From NCBI GenBank assembly GCA_910587465.1, contig CAJUMS010000060.1, positions 1 to 16,520 of the forward strand: a stretch of 16,520 nt of DNA. The letters run 5' to 3'. The first letter of the stretch is position 1. Each line of letters starts with the position of its first letter. Both the position numbers and the translations under genes were made by a program. Below are positions 1-6,354 of this stretch, piece after piece. Under the pieces are notes generated by a model, which was not told where the DNA came from, searched no databases, and was given only the letters and a program-made list of their open reading frames with translations. Source of the stretch: an uncultured Oscillospiraceae bacterium. Lineage in GTDB: Bacteria; Bacillota; Clostridia; Oscillospirales; Ruminococcaceae.

Positions 1-242
1 CTTTTATTTTACCACTTTTTCACGCATTTGTAAAGGGGTTTTTAGAGGCGCCCTTTAATATTAAAGCTAATTATAGGAAATTCTTGGTGGTGAACAAGAG
101 CAAGGAAACCGCTTAACTTGTGGTTTGGGAAAATTTTAGTATTGCCCTTTTCGGAGATTGCATCCATGCGCGTTTACGTTCTCATCTTGCTCGACAAAAG
201 AGTCGCCTGTATGAACCTGTTTGCGCAAATGCAGTAATTGTA
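1..242. other. Non-coding leader region, no gene seen
   Basis: No convincing coding region is visible in the first 240 bases on either strand: frames are broken by frequent stops and nothing resembles a known family. It contains a weak hairpin (AAAGGG at 32-37 pairing with CCCTTT at 51-56), a TTTGCGCAAA palindrome near 220, and a 12-mer TTATTTTACCAC at 4-15 that recurs at 4020-4031. It may be the 3' region of a gene lying before the window plus the upstream part of the first gene's control region. Confidence 0.5.
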
Positions 243-271
243 TTGCAAATTGCCTAATAATTTTTTATATA
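243..271 (+). promoter_or_regulatory. Possible upstream secondary promoter
   Basis: TTGCAA (243-248) and TATATA (266-271) are separated by 17 bases. Each box matches four of six consensus positions, so this is a weak candidate upstream of the better promoter at 298-326. The surrounding sequence is very AT-rich, where chance matches are common. Confidence 0.3.
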
Positions 272-297
272 AAGTGTCAAAATTCTCCAAAATACCC

Positions 298-326
298 TTT
301 ACAAAAGTTGCTTTTTATATTATAAT
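298..326 (+). promoter_or_regulatory. Sigma-A-type promoter for the sugar transferase gene
   Basis: TTTACA (298-303), a 17-base spacer, then a perfect TATAAT (321-326). Transcription would start near 333, giving a leader of about 200 bases before the sugar transferase. That leader contains a 12-bp perfect palindrome (382-393) and a short candidate leader peptide (466-516). Confidence 0.7.
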
Positions 327-381
327 ATAAACTAGAGAGCTATAATTGGATTATATAAAGCAACACCACACAAAGATAGTC

Positions 382-393
382 GTGCGTACGCAC
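382..393. repeat. 12-bp perfect palindrome in the leader
   Basis: GTGCGTACGCAC is its own reverse complement. It lies about 50 bases downstream of the predicted transcription start. It could be an operator for a dimeric repressor or a small RNA hairpin; nothing seen distinguishes these, and chance is possible. Confidence 0.35.
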
Positions 394-465
394 AGAAAGA
401 TTTTTCGTCGGGTCGCTCCAAATGACGCAGCAGTATCGGCGTATTTTAAGGAGTTTCTGGTAAAA

Positions 466-516
466 ATGACGGAAATGTGCAAGAGTATGCGCTGTCTTTG
501 CACAGTGTTGTCGTAA
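466..516 (+). CDS. Candidate 16-residue leader peptide
   Basis: An ATG at 466 is preceded by AAGGAG (448-453, spacing 12, somewhat long) and opens a 16-codon frame ending in TAA at 514-516. The peptide contains three cysteines (C5, C10, C12). Its stop codon overlaps the AAGGGA that serves as ribosome binding site for the sugar transferase starting at 531, so translation of the two could be coupled. It has no recognisable homology and is short enough to be coincidental. Confidence 0.3.
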   Translation: MTEMCKSMRCLCTVLS

Positions 517-530
517 GGGAAATGATATCT

Positions 531-1343
531 ATGAGTATGGTGAGGAGCATTACATTGCAGTCTGATAATAAATCGCTCGGCGGTGCAAAAAGCTCTGTGG
601 CAGTGAGGGAGCGTGCTCAAGCCGTGAATACGGCCGCTGTCGGGGAACAGCGCAGTCTCTCCGCCGAACAGCACAGAGCCTCAATCGCCGCGAAGAAAAA
701 GGCGCTGAAGATCGCGAGGGGGAAAAAGACCTATGACACCGTAAAGCGCATATTTGACGTTGTCGGTTCGCTCATGGGACTTATGGTGCTCAGCCCCGTG
801 TTTTTGCTGATATCGCTGCTGATAATCGCGGAGCGCTCGGGCAGGCATGTATTCTTTAAACAGCGAAGATTGGGAATGGGCGGAAAGCCTATCTACATAT
901 ATAAATTCCGCACGATGATCGACAACGCCGAGGACGTGACCCGCTGGCTCAGCGAGGAACAGCTCAGACAGTATTACAGCGAGTACAAGGTCGAGAACGA
1001 TCCGCGTGTGACGAGGGTGGGAAAATTCCTTCGCCGCACGGGGTTAGACGAGCTGCCGCAGTTGCTGAACATCTTAAAGGGCGAGCTGAGCATAGTCGGA
1101 CCGCGCCCGATACAGGAGAGCGAAACGGTGCTGTACGGCAAGGACAAGAATCTTCTGCTGTCGATACGCCCGGGTCTTACCGGATACTGGCAGGCGTACT
1201 GTTCGGGCGATACTACATATACCAATCGAAAGCGTCAGAGAATGGAGATCCATTACGTTTTGCACAGAAATCTGCTGTGGGATATCAAGATATGTCTCGC
1301 GACTTTCGGCGCTATCGTCCGCAAGGTAAAGCGCGGACAGTGA
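531..1343 (+). CDS. Polyprenyl-phosphate sugar-1-phosphate transferase
   Basis: This predicted 270-residue membrane protein belongs to the bacterial sugar transferase family (WcaJ/PglC-like). Members move a sugar-1-phosphate from a nucleotide sugar to undecaprenyl phosphate at the cytoplasmic face, the first step of lipid-linked glycan assembly. Visible hallmarks are one hydrophobic segment (about 76-99), FRTM (126-129), the catalytic Asp-Glu pair in LDELPQLL (D173, E174), VGPRP (189-193) and a late WQ. The four-helix N-terminal domain of long WcaJ-type enzymes is missing; instead about 68 Ala/Lys/Arg/Ser-rich residues precede the domain. ATG 531 is chosen because AAGGGA (515-520) sits ten bases upstream; ATG 522 and 537 and GTG 477 are in-frame alternatives. 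The sugar specificity cannot be read from the sequence. The gene stands alone between its promoter and a terminator. Confidence 0.93.
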   Translation: MSMVRSITLQSDNKSLGGAKSSVAVRERAQAVNTAAVGEQRSLSAEQHRASIAAKKKALKIARGKKTYDTVKRIFDVVGSLMGLMVLSPVFLLISLLIIAERSGRHVFFKQRRLGMGGKPIYIYKFRTMIDNAEDVTRWLSEEQLRQYYSEYKVENDPRVTRVGKFLRRTGLDELPQLLNILKGELSIVGPRPIQESETVLYGKDKNLLLSIRPGLTGYWQAYCSGDTTYTNRKRQRMEIHYVLHRNLLWDIKICLATFGAIVRKVKRGQ

Positions 1344-1388
1344 CCGCCGAACAGCTGTATAAGATACTGAACAGGCTCTTAATAAAAA

Positions 1389-1420
1389 GGCGCAGTCTTG
1401 AATGCCTGCGCCCTTTTGTT
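1389..1420. terminator. Bidirectional Rho-independent terminator
   Basis: A perfect 7-bp stem GGCGCAG (1389-1395) / CTGCGCC (1406-1412) with a 10-base loop is followed by CTTTTGTT on the plus strand. On the minus strand it is followed by TTTTTATT, from the A-run at 1384-1388. It would end both the sugar transferase transcript and the convergent transcript of 1419-2900, whose TAA stop (1421-1419) overlaps its edge. Confidence 0.85.
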
Positions 1421-2900
1421 ATTCGTCATCGTCGTATCCGTATTCTTCATCGTCGTACTTTTCAAGGTCGCGCGTGAGTTTTTTTCTGTAGCTTTTGTAA
1501 ATCATAATTAATATAAATCCCGCGATCGCTATCAGTATCGTCTCGATAACAACGATGAGCACGCTGTGCTCCGAGCTTTCTTTGGGGTTCACGACGATAT
1601 GACAGGACGCTTGCGCCTGCCCGCCGTTCAGCGTGACGGTTATATCCGTCTCGCCGGGGGCTTTTGCGATGATAACGCCGTCTATCTGTCCGACCTCGGC
1701 AACGATCTCATTCGAGGTCTCGTACATTATTTCGGTGACCGCAACGTCCCTCGGCTTGTACTGATACGCAAGCTCGAAGGTCTCGCCGGCGGTAAGGATA
1801 ACGTTCGCGCCGCTTACAAAGCTCACGCTGTTTATCGGCAGATGACCGACAAGCTCCTCGTAGGAGGAAAGCCTTGTGAGCGGACTGCCCTTGCGGTACA
1901 GCAGATAAACGGTGGTGTCGCCCTGCGGCGCAATGCTGCAAACAGCCTTGTCGTCGCCCGCTATCAGCACGGTAAGCTCGCGCTGATCTACCTGCTCGAA
2001 CGAGAAGTATCCGCGCGTGTCCGTGACGGCTTTAAGCGTATCTATAACGAGCTGGGCGCCCACCACGGGATTGCCCTCGGTGTCGTACAGATAGCCGTCC
2101 ATTTTCGCGGTATCATAGGCTACGTCGCTCGTGACGGTTACGGTAACGTACTCCGTAAGCCCCGCGCCGCGCACTGTTATCGTTGCGGTTCCTGTTTTCA
2201 GCGCGGTGATAAGCCCTCTTTCGTTGACTATGGCGATATCGGGGTTATCGGTCTCGTAGGTTATCGTGTAGCCCTCGGCTACTTCCTCGGGGAGCAGCTG
2301 CGCTTCTATCTGCGCCGCCGCGCCGATCTTCAGCTCAAAGGTTTTTTGCTTGAGCACGAGAAACTCCGGAACGATCTCGGGCTGTACGACCGTTATGGTC
2401 GCGTACGCGGAAACGCTGTCATAGAACGCCGTAACGTATGCCGTGCCCTCGCCGACAGCCATAATATATCCGTTGTTGTCAACGCGTACCACGCTTACGT
2501 CGGAGCTTTCGTAGCCGACCGCCGGATTTTCCCAGATACTGTTGGTTATCGTCCAGTAAAGCTGAACGCCCTCGCCGATAACGAGAGTTGTCTCATAGAA
2601 ATCAAGCGTCATCTCGGGAGGCGGCGGAGCGGGCGGCTCGGACGTCACGGGCGGTTCTTCCGTAGTCGGGGGCGTGGGCTCGTCTGTGGTGTTGGGCGGC
2701 TCCTCGGTATTATACGGCGGTTCTTCCGTGCCGTTGGACGGCTCCTCGGTAGTAGGCTCGGATGTCTCGGTACCCAAGTATGGGTTTTCGGGAAAGTTCG
2801 GATTTTCGGGGTCGTCCCACGGGTACGCAAACGCGGTGACAGCAAGCGAACAGCTTGTTATCGCGGCGATCACCGCAGTCAATAGTTTATTTTTCAGCAT
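1419..2900 (-). CDS. Membrane-anchored Ig-like (Big_2) surface protein
   Basis: A 493-residue exported protein of unknown specific role. Residues 1-25 form a signal peptide ending in TAFA. Residues 26-95 are a Pro/Glu/Thr-rich low-complexity linker with repeated EEPP and TTEEP units. About 96-173, 178-258 and 357-437 resemble bacterial Ig-like group 2 domains, with the typical pattern of a constant-value phrase followed by GTATITV-like strands. Residues about 266-336 look like a carboxypeptidase regulatory-like beta-sandwich (GNPVVGA then TDTRGYFSF). One transmembrane helix (446-467) precedes a basic stop-transfer and a very acidic tail. The chain would sit outside the cell with a short inner tail. 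ATG at 2900 is chosen because AAAGGA (2915-2910) lies nine bases upstream and the signal peptide begins there. It may be a wall-spanning structural or glycan-interacting protein. Confidence 0.85.
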   Translation of the reverse strand: MLKNKLLTAVIAAITSCSLAVTAFAYPWDDPENPNFPENPYLGTETSEPTTEEPSNGTEEPPYNTEEPPNTTDEPTPPTTEEPPVTSEPPAPPPPEMTLDFYETTLVIGEGVQLYWTITNSIWENPAVGYESSDVSVVRVDNNGYIMAVGEGTAYVTAFYDSVSAYATITVVQPEIVPEFLVLKQKTFELKIGAAAQIEAQLLPEEVAEGYTITYETDNPDIAIVNERGLITALKTGTATITVRGAGLTEYVTVTVTSDVAYDTAKMDGYLYDTEGNPVVGAQLVIDTLKAVTDTRGYFSFEQVDQRELTVLIAGDDKAVCSIAPQGDTTVYLLYRKGSPLTRLSSYEELVGHLPINSVSFVSGANVILTAGETFELAYQYKPRDVAVTEIMYETSNEIVAEVGQIDGVIIAKAPGETDITVTLNGGQAQASCHIVVNPKESSEHSVLIVVIETILIAIAGFILIMIYKSYRKKLTRDLEKYDDEEYGYDDDE

Positions 2901-2931
2901 AATGAATTTTCCTTTACAGGTGGTTATTTTT

Positions 2932-3987
2932 ATGAAAAAAGTTTTAATGGCGGCTTCTGAAAGCTCGCACTTCAAGAACTTCCATATTCCGTATATACAG
3001 CGGCTGCTCGACGGCGGAGTTGAAGTCCACACCGCGTCGAACGGCGACTTTTCGCTTGACGGCGTGGTTCACACGCGTTTGGGCTTTCGCAAGAGATTGC
3101 TGTCTCCCGCGAATATCGCGGTCATCTTCAGGCTTGCCAAGCTTATCCGCAGGGAGCGCTACGACGCGGTCTACACCAATTCCACGCTTGCGGGCTTCGC
3201 TGGCAGAATGGCGGTGATACTTTCGGGCAGCAAACGGACGGAGTGCCGTCACATATGCCACGGCTACCTTTTCGACGACGACGGCAGCGCACGCAGCAGA
3301 GTGTATCTTATGTTTGAAAAGCTTGTCCGCGGACACACGTCTCTGCTCGCGGTAATGAACGCGGACGATCTGCGCATTGCCGAGAAATACCGTCTCGGCG
3401 GAAAGATCATATTCATCGACGGAATGGGTCTCGACACGGAGAAGTTCCCGCCGCTCACCGCGGAGGAAATATCGCGTCAAAGGGCGCGGTTCGGCGCGGA
3501 AAACACGCTGTTCCTGTGCGTCGGCGAGTTCTCGCCGCGCAAGAACCAGTCAGCGGTATTGAGAGCGTTTGCGCGGCTTGAACGCACGGACTGCCGATTG
3601 ATATTTGCGGGCGGCGGCGCGCTCATTGAGGAGTGCAGAACTCTCGCCGAAACGCTTGGCATTGCCGGCCGAACGTTTTTCCTCGGGCATTGCTCCGATA
3701 TGAACGTGCTGTACCGCGCTTGCGACTGCCTTGTATCCGCGAGCCGTTTTGAGGGACTGCCGTTCAACGTGATGGAGGCGCTGTATTGCGGTGAGACCGT
3801 ACTGCTGAGCGATGTAAAGGGTAACCGAGACCTTTCGGACAGAGTGTACCCGTACAACGATGACGCGGCGCTCGCCGGGCTTATGGAGACCGTCAAGCCC
3901 GCTCCCCGCGAAAACAAACTGCCCGAGCGGTATCTGCTTAGCCGATGTCTCGAAAATAACGCCGACTTGCTCCGCTATAATTTATAA
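2932..3987 (+). CDS. Glycosyltransferase, GT-B fold (GT4-like)
   Basis: A 351-residue predicted cytoplasmic glycosyltransferase that would extend the lipid-linked glycan from an NDP-sugar. The N-terminal half starts with the Rossmann strand MKKVLMAA and contains DAVYTNSTLAG. The C-terminal half has VGEFSPRKNQ (K204), IFAGGG and the EX7E motif of GT4 retaining enzymes (E274 in RFEGLP, E282 in VMEAL). ATG 2932 is chosen because AGGTGG (2918-2923) precedes it by eight bases and the protein then starts exactly at the Rossmann strand. An open frame extends 258 bases upstream, but only opposite the minus-strand gene. It is divergent from 1419-2900 with 31 bp between start codons, so its promoter must overlap that gene's 5' end. 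Donor and acceptor are unknown. Confidence 0.92.
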   Translation: MKKVLMAASESSHFKNFHIPYIQRLLDGGVEVHTASNGDFSLDGVVHTRLGFRKRLLSPANIAVIFRLAKLIRRERYDAVYTNSTLAGFAGRMAVILSGSKRTECRHICHGYLFDDDGSARSRVYLMFEKLVRGHTSLLAVMNADDLRIAEKYRLGGKIIFIDGMGLDTEKFPPLTAEEISRQRARFGAENTLFLCVGEFSPRKNQSAVLRAFARLERTDCRLIFAGGGALIEECRTLAETLGIAGRTFFLGHCSDMNVLYRACDCLVSASRFEGLPFNVMEALYCGETVLLSDVKGNRDLSDRVYPYNDDAALAGLMETVKPAPRENKLPERYLLSRCLENNADLLRYNL

Positions 3988-4019
3988 TGTATATGCGGGT
4001 CGAAAAAAATGCCACAAGG

Positions 4020-4045
4020 TTATTTTACCACACCTCGGGCGTGGT
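4020..4045. other. Imperfect hairpin after the GT4 gene, with recurring 12-mer
   Basis: ACCAC (4027-4031) pairs with GTGGT (4041-4045), and inside it CC pairs with GG around a three-base loop, with one A/C mismatch. No tight T-run follows, only a TTTT about eight bases later, so it would be a weak terminator. It begins with TTATTTTACCAC, the same 12-mer seen at 4-15. It could be part of a dispersed intergenic element. Confidence 0.35.
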
Positions 4046-4091
4046 GTCAAGTGCTTTTAAAATTAAAGACAATGGTCTTAAATTACATCAT

Positions 4092-4126
4092 TTTTTACAA
4101 AATATTTCTTAATAATTTTGTAAAAA
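4092..4126. repeat. 12-bp perfect inverted repeat, AT-rich
   Basis: TTTTTACAAAAT (4092-4103) and its exact reverse complement ATTTTGTAAAAA (4115-4126) are separated by 11 bases. The stretch is unusually AT-rich compared with its surroundings. It lies about 110 bases upstream of the -35 box of the promoter for the polymerase gene. It could be a regulator-binding site. Confidence 0.5.
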
Positions 4127-4179
4127 TGCATAAATGATAAAAGTTTCACGTTAAATTATACAAAATGCCTTGTTTTAAG

Positions 4180-4206
4180 TTGTAAAAATGTAATATAATT
4201 TTACAA
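4180..4206. repeat. Second TTGTAAAA/TTTTACAA inverted repeat
   Basis: TTGTAAAA (4180-4187) and TTTTACAA (4199-4206) form an 8-bp inverted repeat with an 11-base spacer, the same spacer as the repeat at 4092-4126 but with the half-sites in opposite order. A further TACAAAAT half-site is at 4159-4166. It ends 27 bases before the -35 box at 4233. Confidence 0.45.
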
Positions 4207-4232
4207 AATTGATTACAAACGCAAAAAAACAC

Positions 4233-4261
4233 TTGATAAAAAGCAATGGGTGTGATATAAT
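4233..4261 (+). promoter_or_regulatory. Strong promoter for the EpsG-like gene
   Basis: TTGATA (4233-4238), a 17-base spacer and TATAAT (4256-4261), with a TGn extended -10 element (TG at 4253-4254). Transcription would start near 4268, about 60 bases before the chosen ATG at 4330. It probably drives 4330-6262 and, by read-through of the terminator at 6308, the export genes after it. Confidence 0.72.
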
Positions 4262-4329
4262 GATTATGTTGAAAAGTCGATTTGCGTACTTTTCAGTGCA
4301 AACTTATTTTGCGTCGGGTGGTAAAGCGG

Positions 4330-5523
4330 ATGCTTGTATACTTAGTGAACATTTTTGCTGTTTGTGTATGGGCAATGATTTTCTGCACCGGCAAAAAACA
4401 TATTGCAAAAAGAACGATCTTCGTGCTGATATGCTTCGCGCAGTGTGTGCTCATCGCGGGAAACCGTTATGGAATAGGCGCGGACTACGGAATGTATGCC
4501 TCGGGTTTTTTCGATATGGCGAGAACGGGCTTTGAGGAGCTTTCTTACGAGGATTGGGAGATAGGATTTATCCTGCTCAATAAGATAGTCGGCAAATTTA
4601 CGGCGTGGACGTCGGTGTTTATAATGGTCAGCTCGGTGCTGTCGCTTATCGGTCCCTTTTACCTGATATGGCGGTATTCGTCTGGACCGTTCCTGTCGGT
4701 GTTTATGTTCCTGAATTTGTATTTGTTCTACCTTGATCTGAATTATATCAGGCAGGGTATCGCAATGTCTATCATGTGCTTTGCTTACGGATTTCTCCGG
4801 GATAAAAAATTCTGGAGGTTTCTGTTGGTCACGGCTATCGCGGCGACGTTCCATTTGACGGTGCTGTATATGATTCCCGTGTTCATTGTTGCTCTGCTGA
4901 AGATAAGACCGCAGTCAATGCTGTTGTATCTGTTCGGACTGCTGTTCTACTACATTTTGTCGGACGGAGTGCTGAATATCCTGCTCTCGAAGTTCCATAC
5001 GGAATACGCGGGGTCGGTGTTCATCGAAAGCGGAGTTTACTTTTACTACGCGCTTTTCCCGCTTCTTTTGTGTGCAGGAATGGTCGTGTTGTCGTTCTAT
5101 CTGAAGGAGATACCGCGTTCGCTGAATGTGCTTATGCACATGACGCTTATGATGGGCTTCTGGCAGATCGTTATGACAAAGCATTCTCTTTTCGAGAGAT
5201 TTTCGTATTACACTATGCTGTTCGTTATTTTGGCTGTTCCGGAGGCGCTTAAAGCGTTTAGGTCGCAGCTTAAGGACAATCTGAGGGAAAAATACCTCAG
5301 GCAGATGGGCAGCGACGCAGAGGGCTCGCGGGCTCTTACAAGACGTGTTTACTCAAAGACCTTTACGATAATGGGTTTCGTATACACGGCTGTTATGCTG
5401 TTGGCCCTTGCTTACAATCTGGTTGGTCTGATAATTCCCGAAAGCGGAGTTCACGGCGTTCTGCCGTATCAGACACAAAACAGAATGAACATACCCAATA
5501 TAGATTGGTTTTTTAAGAGGTAA
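4330..5523 (+). CDS. EpsG-family exopolysaccharide polymerase (Wzy-like)
   Basis: A 397-residue integral membrane protein with about ten hydrophobic segments. It resembles the EpsG family, thought to polymerise lipid-linked repeat units outside the membrane. Family-like features are the early loop with R46, D52 and Y53 (NRYGIGADY) and LDLNYIRQGIA (N138, R141, Q142). ATG 4330 is chosen because GGGTGG (4316-4321) is eight bases upstream and the protein then begins with a hydrophobic segment; TTG 4282 is an in-frame alternative very near the predicted transcription start. Followed after 49 bases by the small secreted-protein gene. The family call rests on motif pattern and topology; a Wzy/O-antigen ligase relation cannot be excluded. 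Confidence 0.82.
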   Translation: MLVYLVNIFAVCVWAMIFCTGKKHIAKRTIFVLICFAQCVLIAGNRYGIGADYGMYASGFFDMARTGFEELSYEDWEIGFILLNKIVGKFTAWTSVFIMVSSVLSLIGPFYLIWRYSSGPFLSVFMFLNLYLFYLDLNYIRQGIAMSIMCFAYGFLRDKKFWRFLLVTAIAATFHLTVLYMIPVFIVALLKIRPQSMLLYLFGLLFYYILSDGVLNILLSKFHTEYAGSVFIESGVYFYYALFPLLLCAGMVVLSFYLKEIPRSLNVLMHMTLMMGFWQIVMTKHSLFERFSYYTMLFVILAVPEALKAFRSQLKDNLREKYLRQMGSDAEGSRALTRRVYSKTFTIMGFVYTAVMLLALAYNLVGLIIPESGVHGVLPYQTQNRMNIPNIDWFFKR

Positions 5524-5545
5524 ATATGGCAATAATGCCTTATTT
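5522..5545. other. Short hairpin in the 4330-5523 / 5573-6262 gap
   Basis: GGCA (5528-5531) pairs with TGCC (5536-5539) around ATAA, and AAATA (5522-5526) with TATTT (5541-5545) after one T/T mismatch. No T-run follows, so it is not a normal terminator. It sits about 14 bases before the GGAGGA ribosome binding site of the next gene, where it could mark a processing site. I saw no convincing separate promoter in this gap. Confidence 0.3.
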
Positions 5546-5572
5546 ATAAAAAACACATGGAGGAATTGAATA

Positions 5573-6262
5573 ATGAAAAAGAAGATTTTTGCCGCTGCTG
5601 TGGCTTTTGTAGCAACTATGTCTCTTGCAACCAGTGCTTTCGCTGCAGCTCCCGGCGCTACCAATGGTTCCGCTACCACAGAAGTAACTGTTAAGGCTGA
5701 CGCTCCCACCGAGTTCAAGACCGAGAACAACCTCGTTCTTGAGGCTCCCGCAGGCGCATTCGAGGCAGGCTCTAACGTTAAGCTTGACGCTAATGTTGAG
5801 GCTGTAACTAATGTTCCCGCCGCTGCTGCTACAGTTGAGTCCGCTATTGCTAAGATTGCTTCCGTAAGCGGAAACAATGCTAAAGCTACGGTAAACACCA
5901 AACTGGAGATCTCCCTGACCTCTAACGGTACTGCTGTACAGCCTAACGGCAAGGTTAAGGTTACTGTTGCGTATGACGGCAAGTCCAATGTTGTTGCTTA
6001 TGTAAACGGCGGCACTGTTGAGTTCTTTGCTCTCACCGTAACCGGCAACGTATGCTCTTTCGAGACATCGCACTTCTCCGACTACTACATGGCTTCTGTT
6101 GATCAGGCTGTTGTTGAAAAGGTTGTAGGTCAGTCCACTACCATTGATAACAACGGCGGTAACAACCCCGGCACCGGTGTTGCTCTCGCAGTAGCTCCTG
6201 CTGCTCTGGCTGTTGCATTTGTTGGCGTAACCGCTATCGTATCCAAGAAGAAGAGAGGCTAA
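5573..6262 (+). CDS. Small secreted surface protein with NPGTG sortase-like tail
   Basis: A 229-residue exported protein. Residues 1-24 are a signal peptide (KKK, hydrophobic core, TSAFA). The mature part is Ala/Val/Thr/Asn-rich and beta-strand-like, including LEAPAGAF and a late HFSDYYMA phrase seen in bacterial surface beta domains. The end has NPGTG (198-202), a hydrophobic stretch and KKKRG, the layout of a sortase sorting signal, though NPGTG departs from LPXTG. It may be wall-linked, or simply held by the C-terminal helix. GGAGGA (5559-5564) sits eight bases before the ATG. Codon use differs clearly from its neighbours: GCT for Ala, GTT/GTA for Val and AAC for Asn dominate where neighbours prefer GCG/GCC. 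This suggests very high expression. No enzyme motif is seen. Confidence 0.85.
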   Translation: MKKKIFAAAVAFVATMSLATSAFAAAPGATNGSATTEVTVKADAPTEFKTENNLVLEAPAGAFEAGSNVKLDANVEAVTNVPAAAATVESAIAKIASVSGNNAKATVNTKLEISLTSNGTAVQPNGKVKVTVAYDGKSNVVAYVNGGTVEFFALTVTGNVCSFETSHFSDYYMASVDQAVVEKVVGQSTTIDNNGGNNPGTGVALAVAPAALAVAFVGVTAIVSKKKRG

Positions 6263-6270
6263 TCCCTCAC

Positions 6271-6304
6271 GAAAGCCAACGCTTTCAAAAGCAAATATTT
6301 GCTT
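6271..6304 (+). other. Two tandem hairpins in the 3' untranslated region
   Basis: GAAAGC (6271-6276) pairs with GCTTTC (6281-6286) around CAAC. AAGCAAATATTTGCTT (6289-6304) is a 16-bp perfect palindrome. With the terminator at 6308 they make three consecutive hairpins after the stop at 6262. This could stabilise a heavily expressed mRNA. Confidence 0.45.
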
Positions 6305-6307
6305 ACA

Positions 6308-6340
6308 ACAGTGCAGTGCATAAAGCATTGCACTGTTTTT
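6308..6340 (+). terminator. Strong Rho-independent terminator upstream of 6355
   Basis: A 12-bp stem, ACAGTGCAGTGC (6308-6319) with GCATTGCACTGT (6325-6336), has one G-U wobble and a five-base ATAAA loop and is followed by TTTTT. It ends only three bases before the AAGGA (6344-6348) of the next gene. Since no promoter is visible between them, the downstream export genes probably rely on read-through, which would set a steep drop in expression after 5573-6262. Confidence 0.9.
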
Positions 6341-6354
6341 GTTAAGGAATGAAA

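Noticed and set aside
351..674. Minus-strand frame of 107 codons across the first promoter leader
   Set aside because: Low-complexity His/Phe/Arg-rich product with no ribosome binding site, overlapping the sugar transferase gene start.
1566..2885. Long plus-strand frame of 439 codons
   Set aside because: It lies entirely opposite the Ig-like surface protein gene, which has a signal peptide, recognisable domains and a ribosome binding site. The plus-strand product is Arg/Gly-rich without any family resemblance.
2674..2931. Upstream in-frame extension of the GT4 gene
   Set aside because: The extension reads Gly/Ser/Val repeats that are only the complement of the Pro/Glu/Thr linker codons; the family N-terminus begins at 2932 with a ribosome binding site.
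4080..4210. Possible CRISPR array
   Set aside because: The repeated 8-mers are short, alternate in orientation and lack regular unit length; no cas genes are present.
4209..4535. Plus-strand frame of 108 codons overlapping the EpsG-like gene
   Set aside because: Its start lies upstream of the predicted transcription start and it is out of frame with the clear membrane protein.
5523..5573. Separate promoter for the secreted-protein gene
   Set aside because: TATTTA/TATAAA-like boxes exist but none has a -35 at 16-18 bases. A promoter may lie inside the upstream coding sequence, but I cannot point to it.
5540..6328. Minus-strand frame of 262 codons, Ser/Asn/Gly-rich
   Set aside because: It is the mirror of the codon-biased secreted protein gene; the composition follows from GCT/GTT/AAC codons read in reverse, and it also runs across the terminator hairpins.
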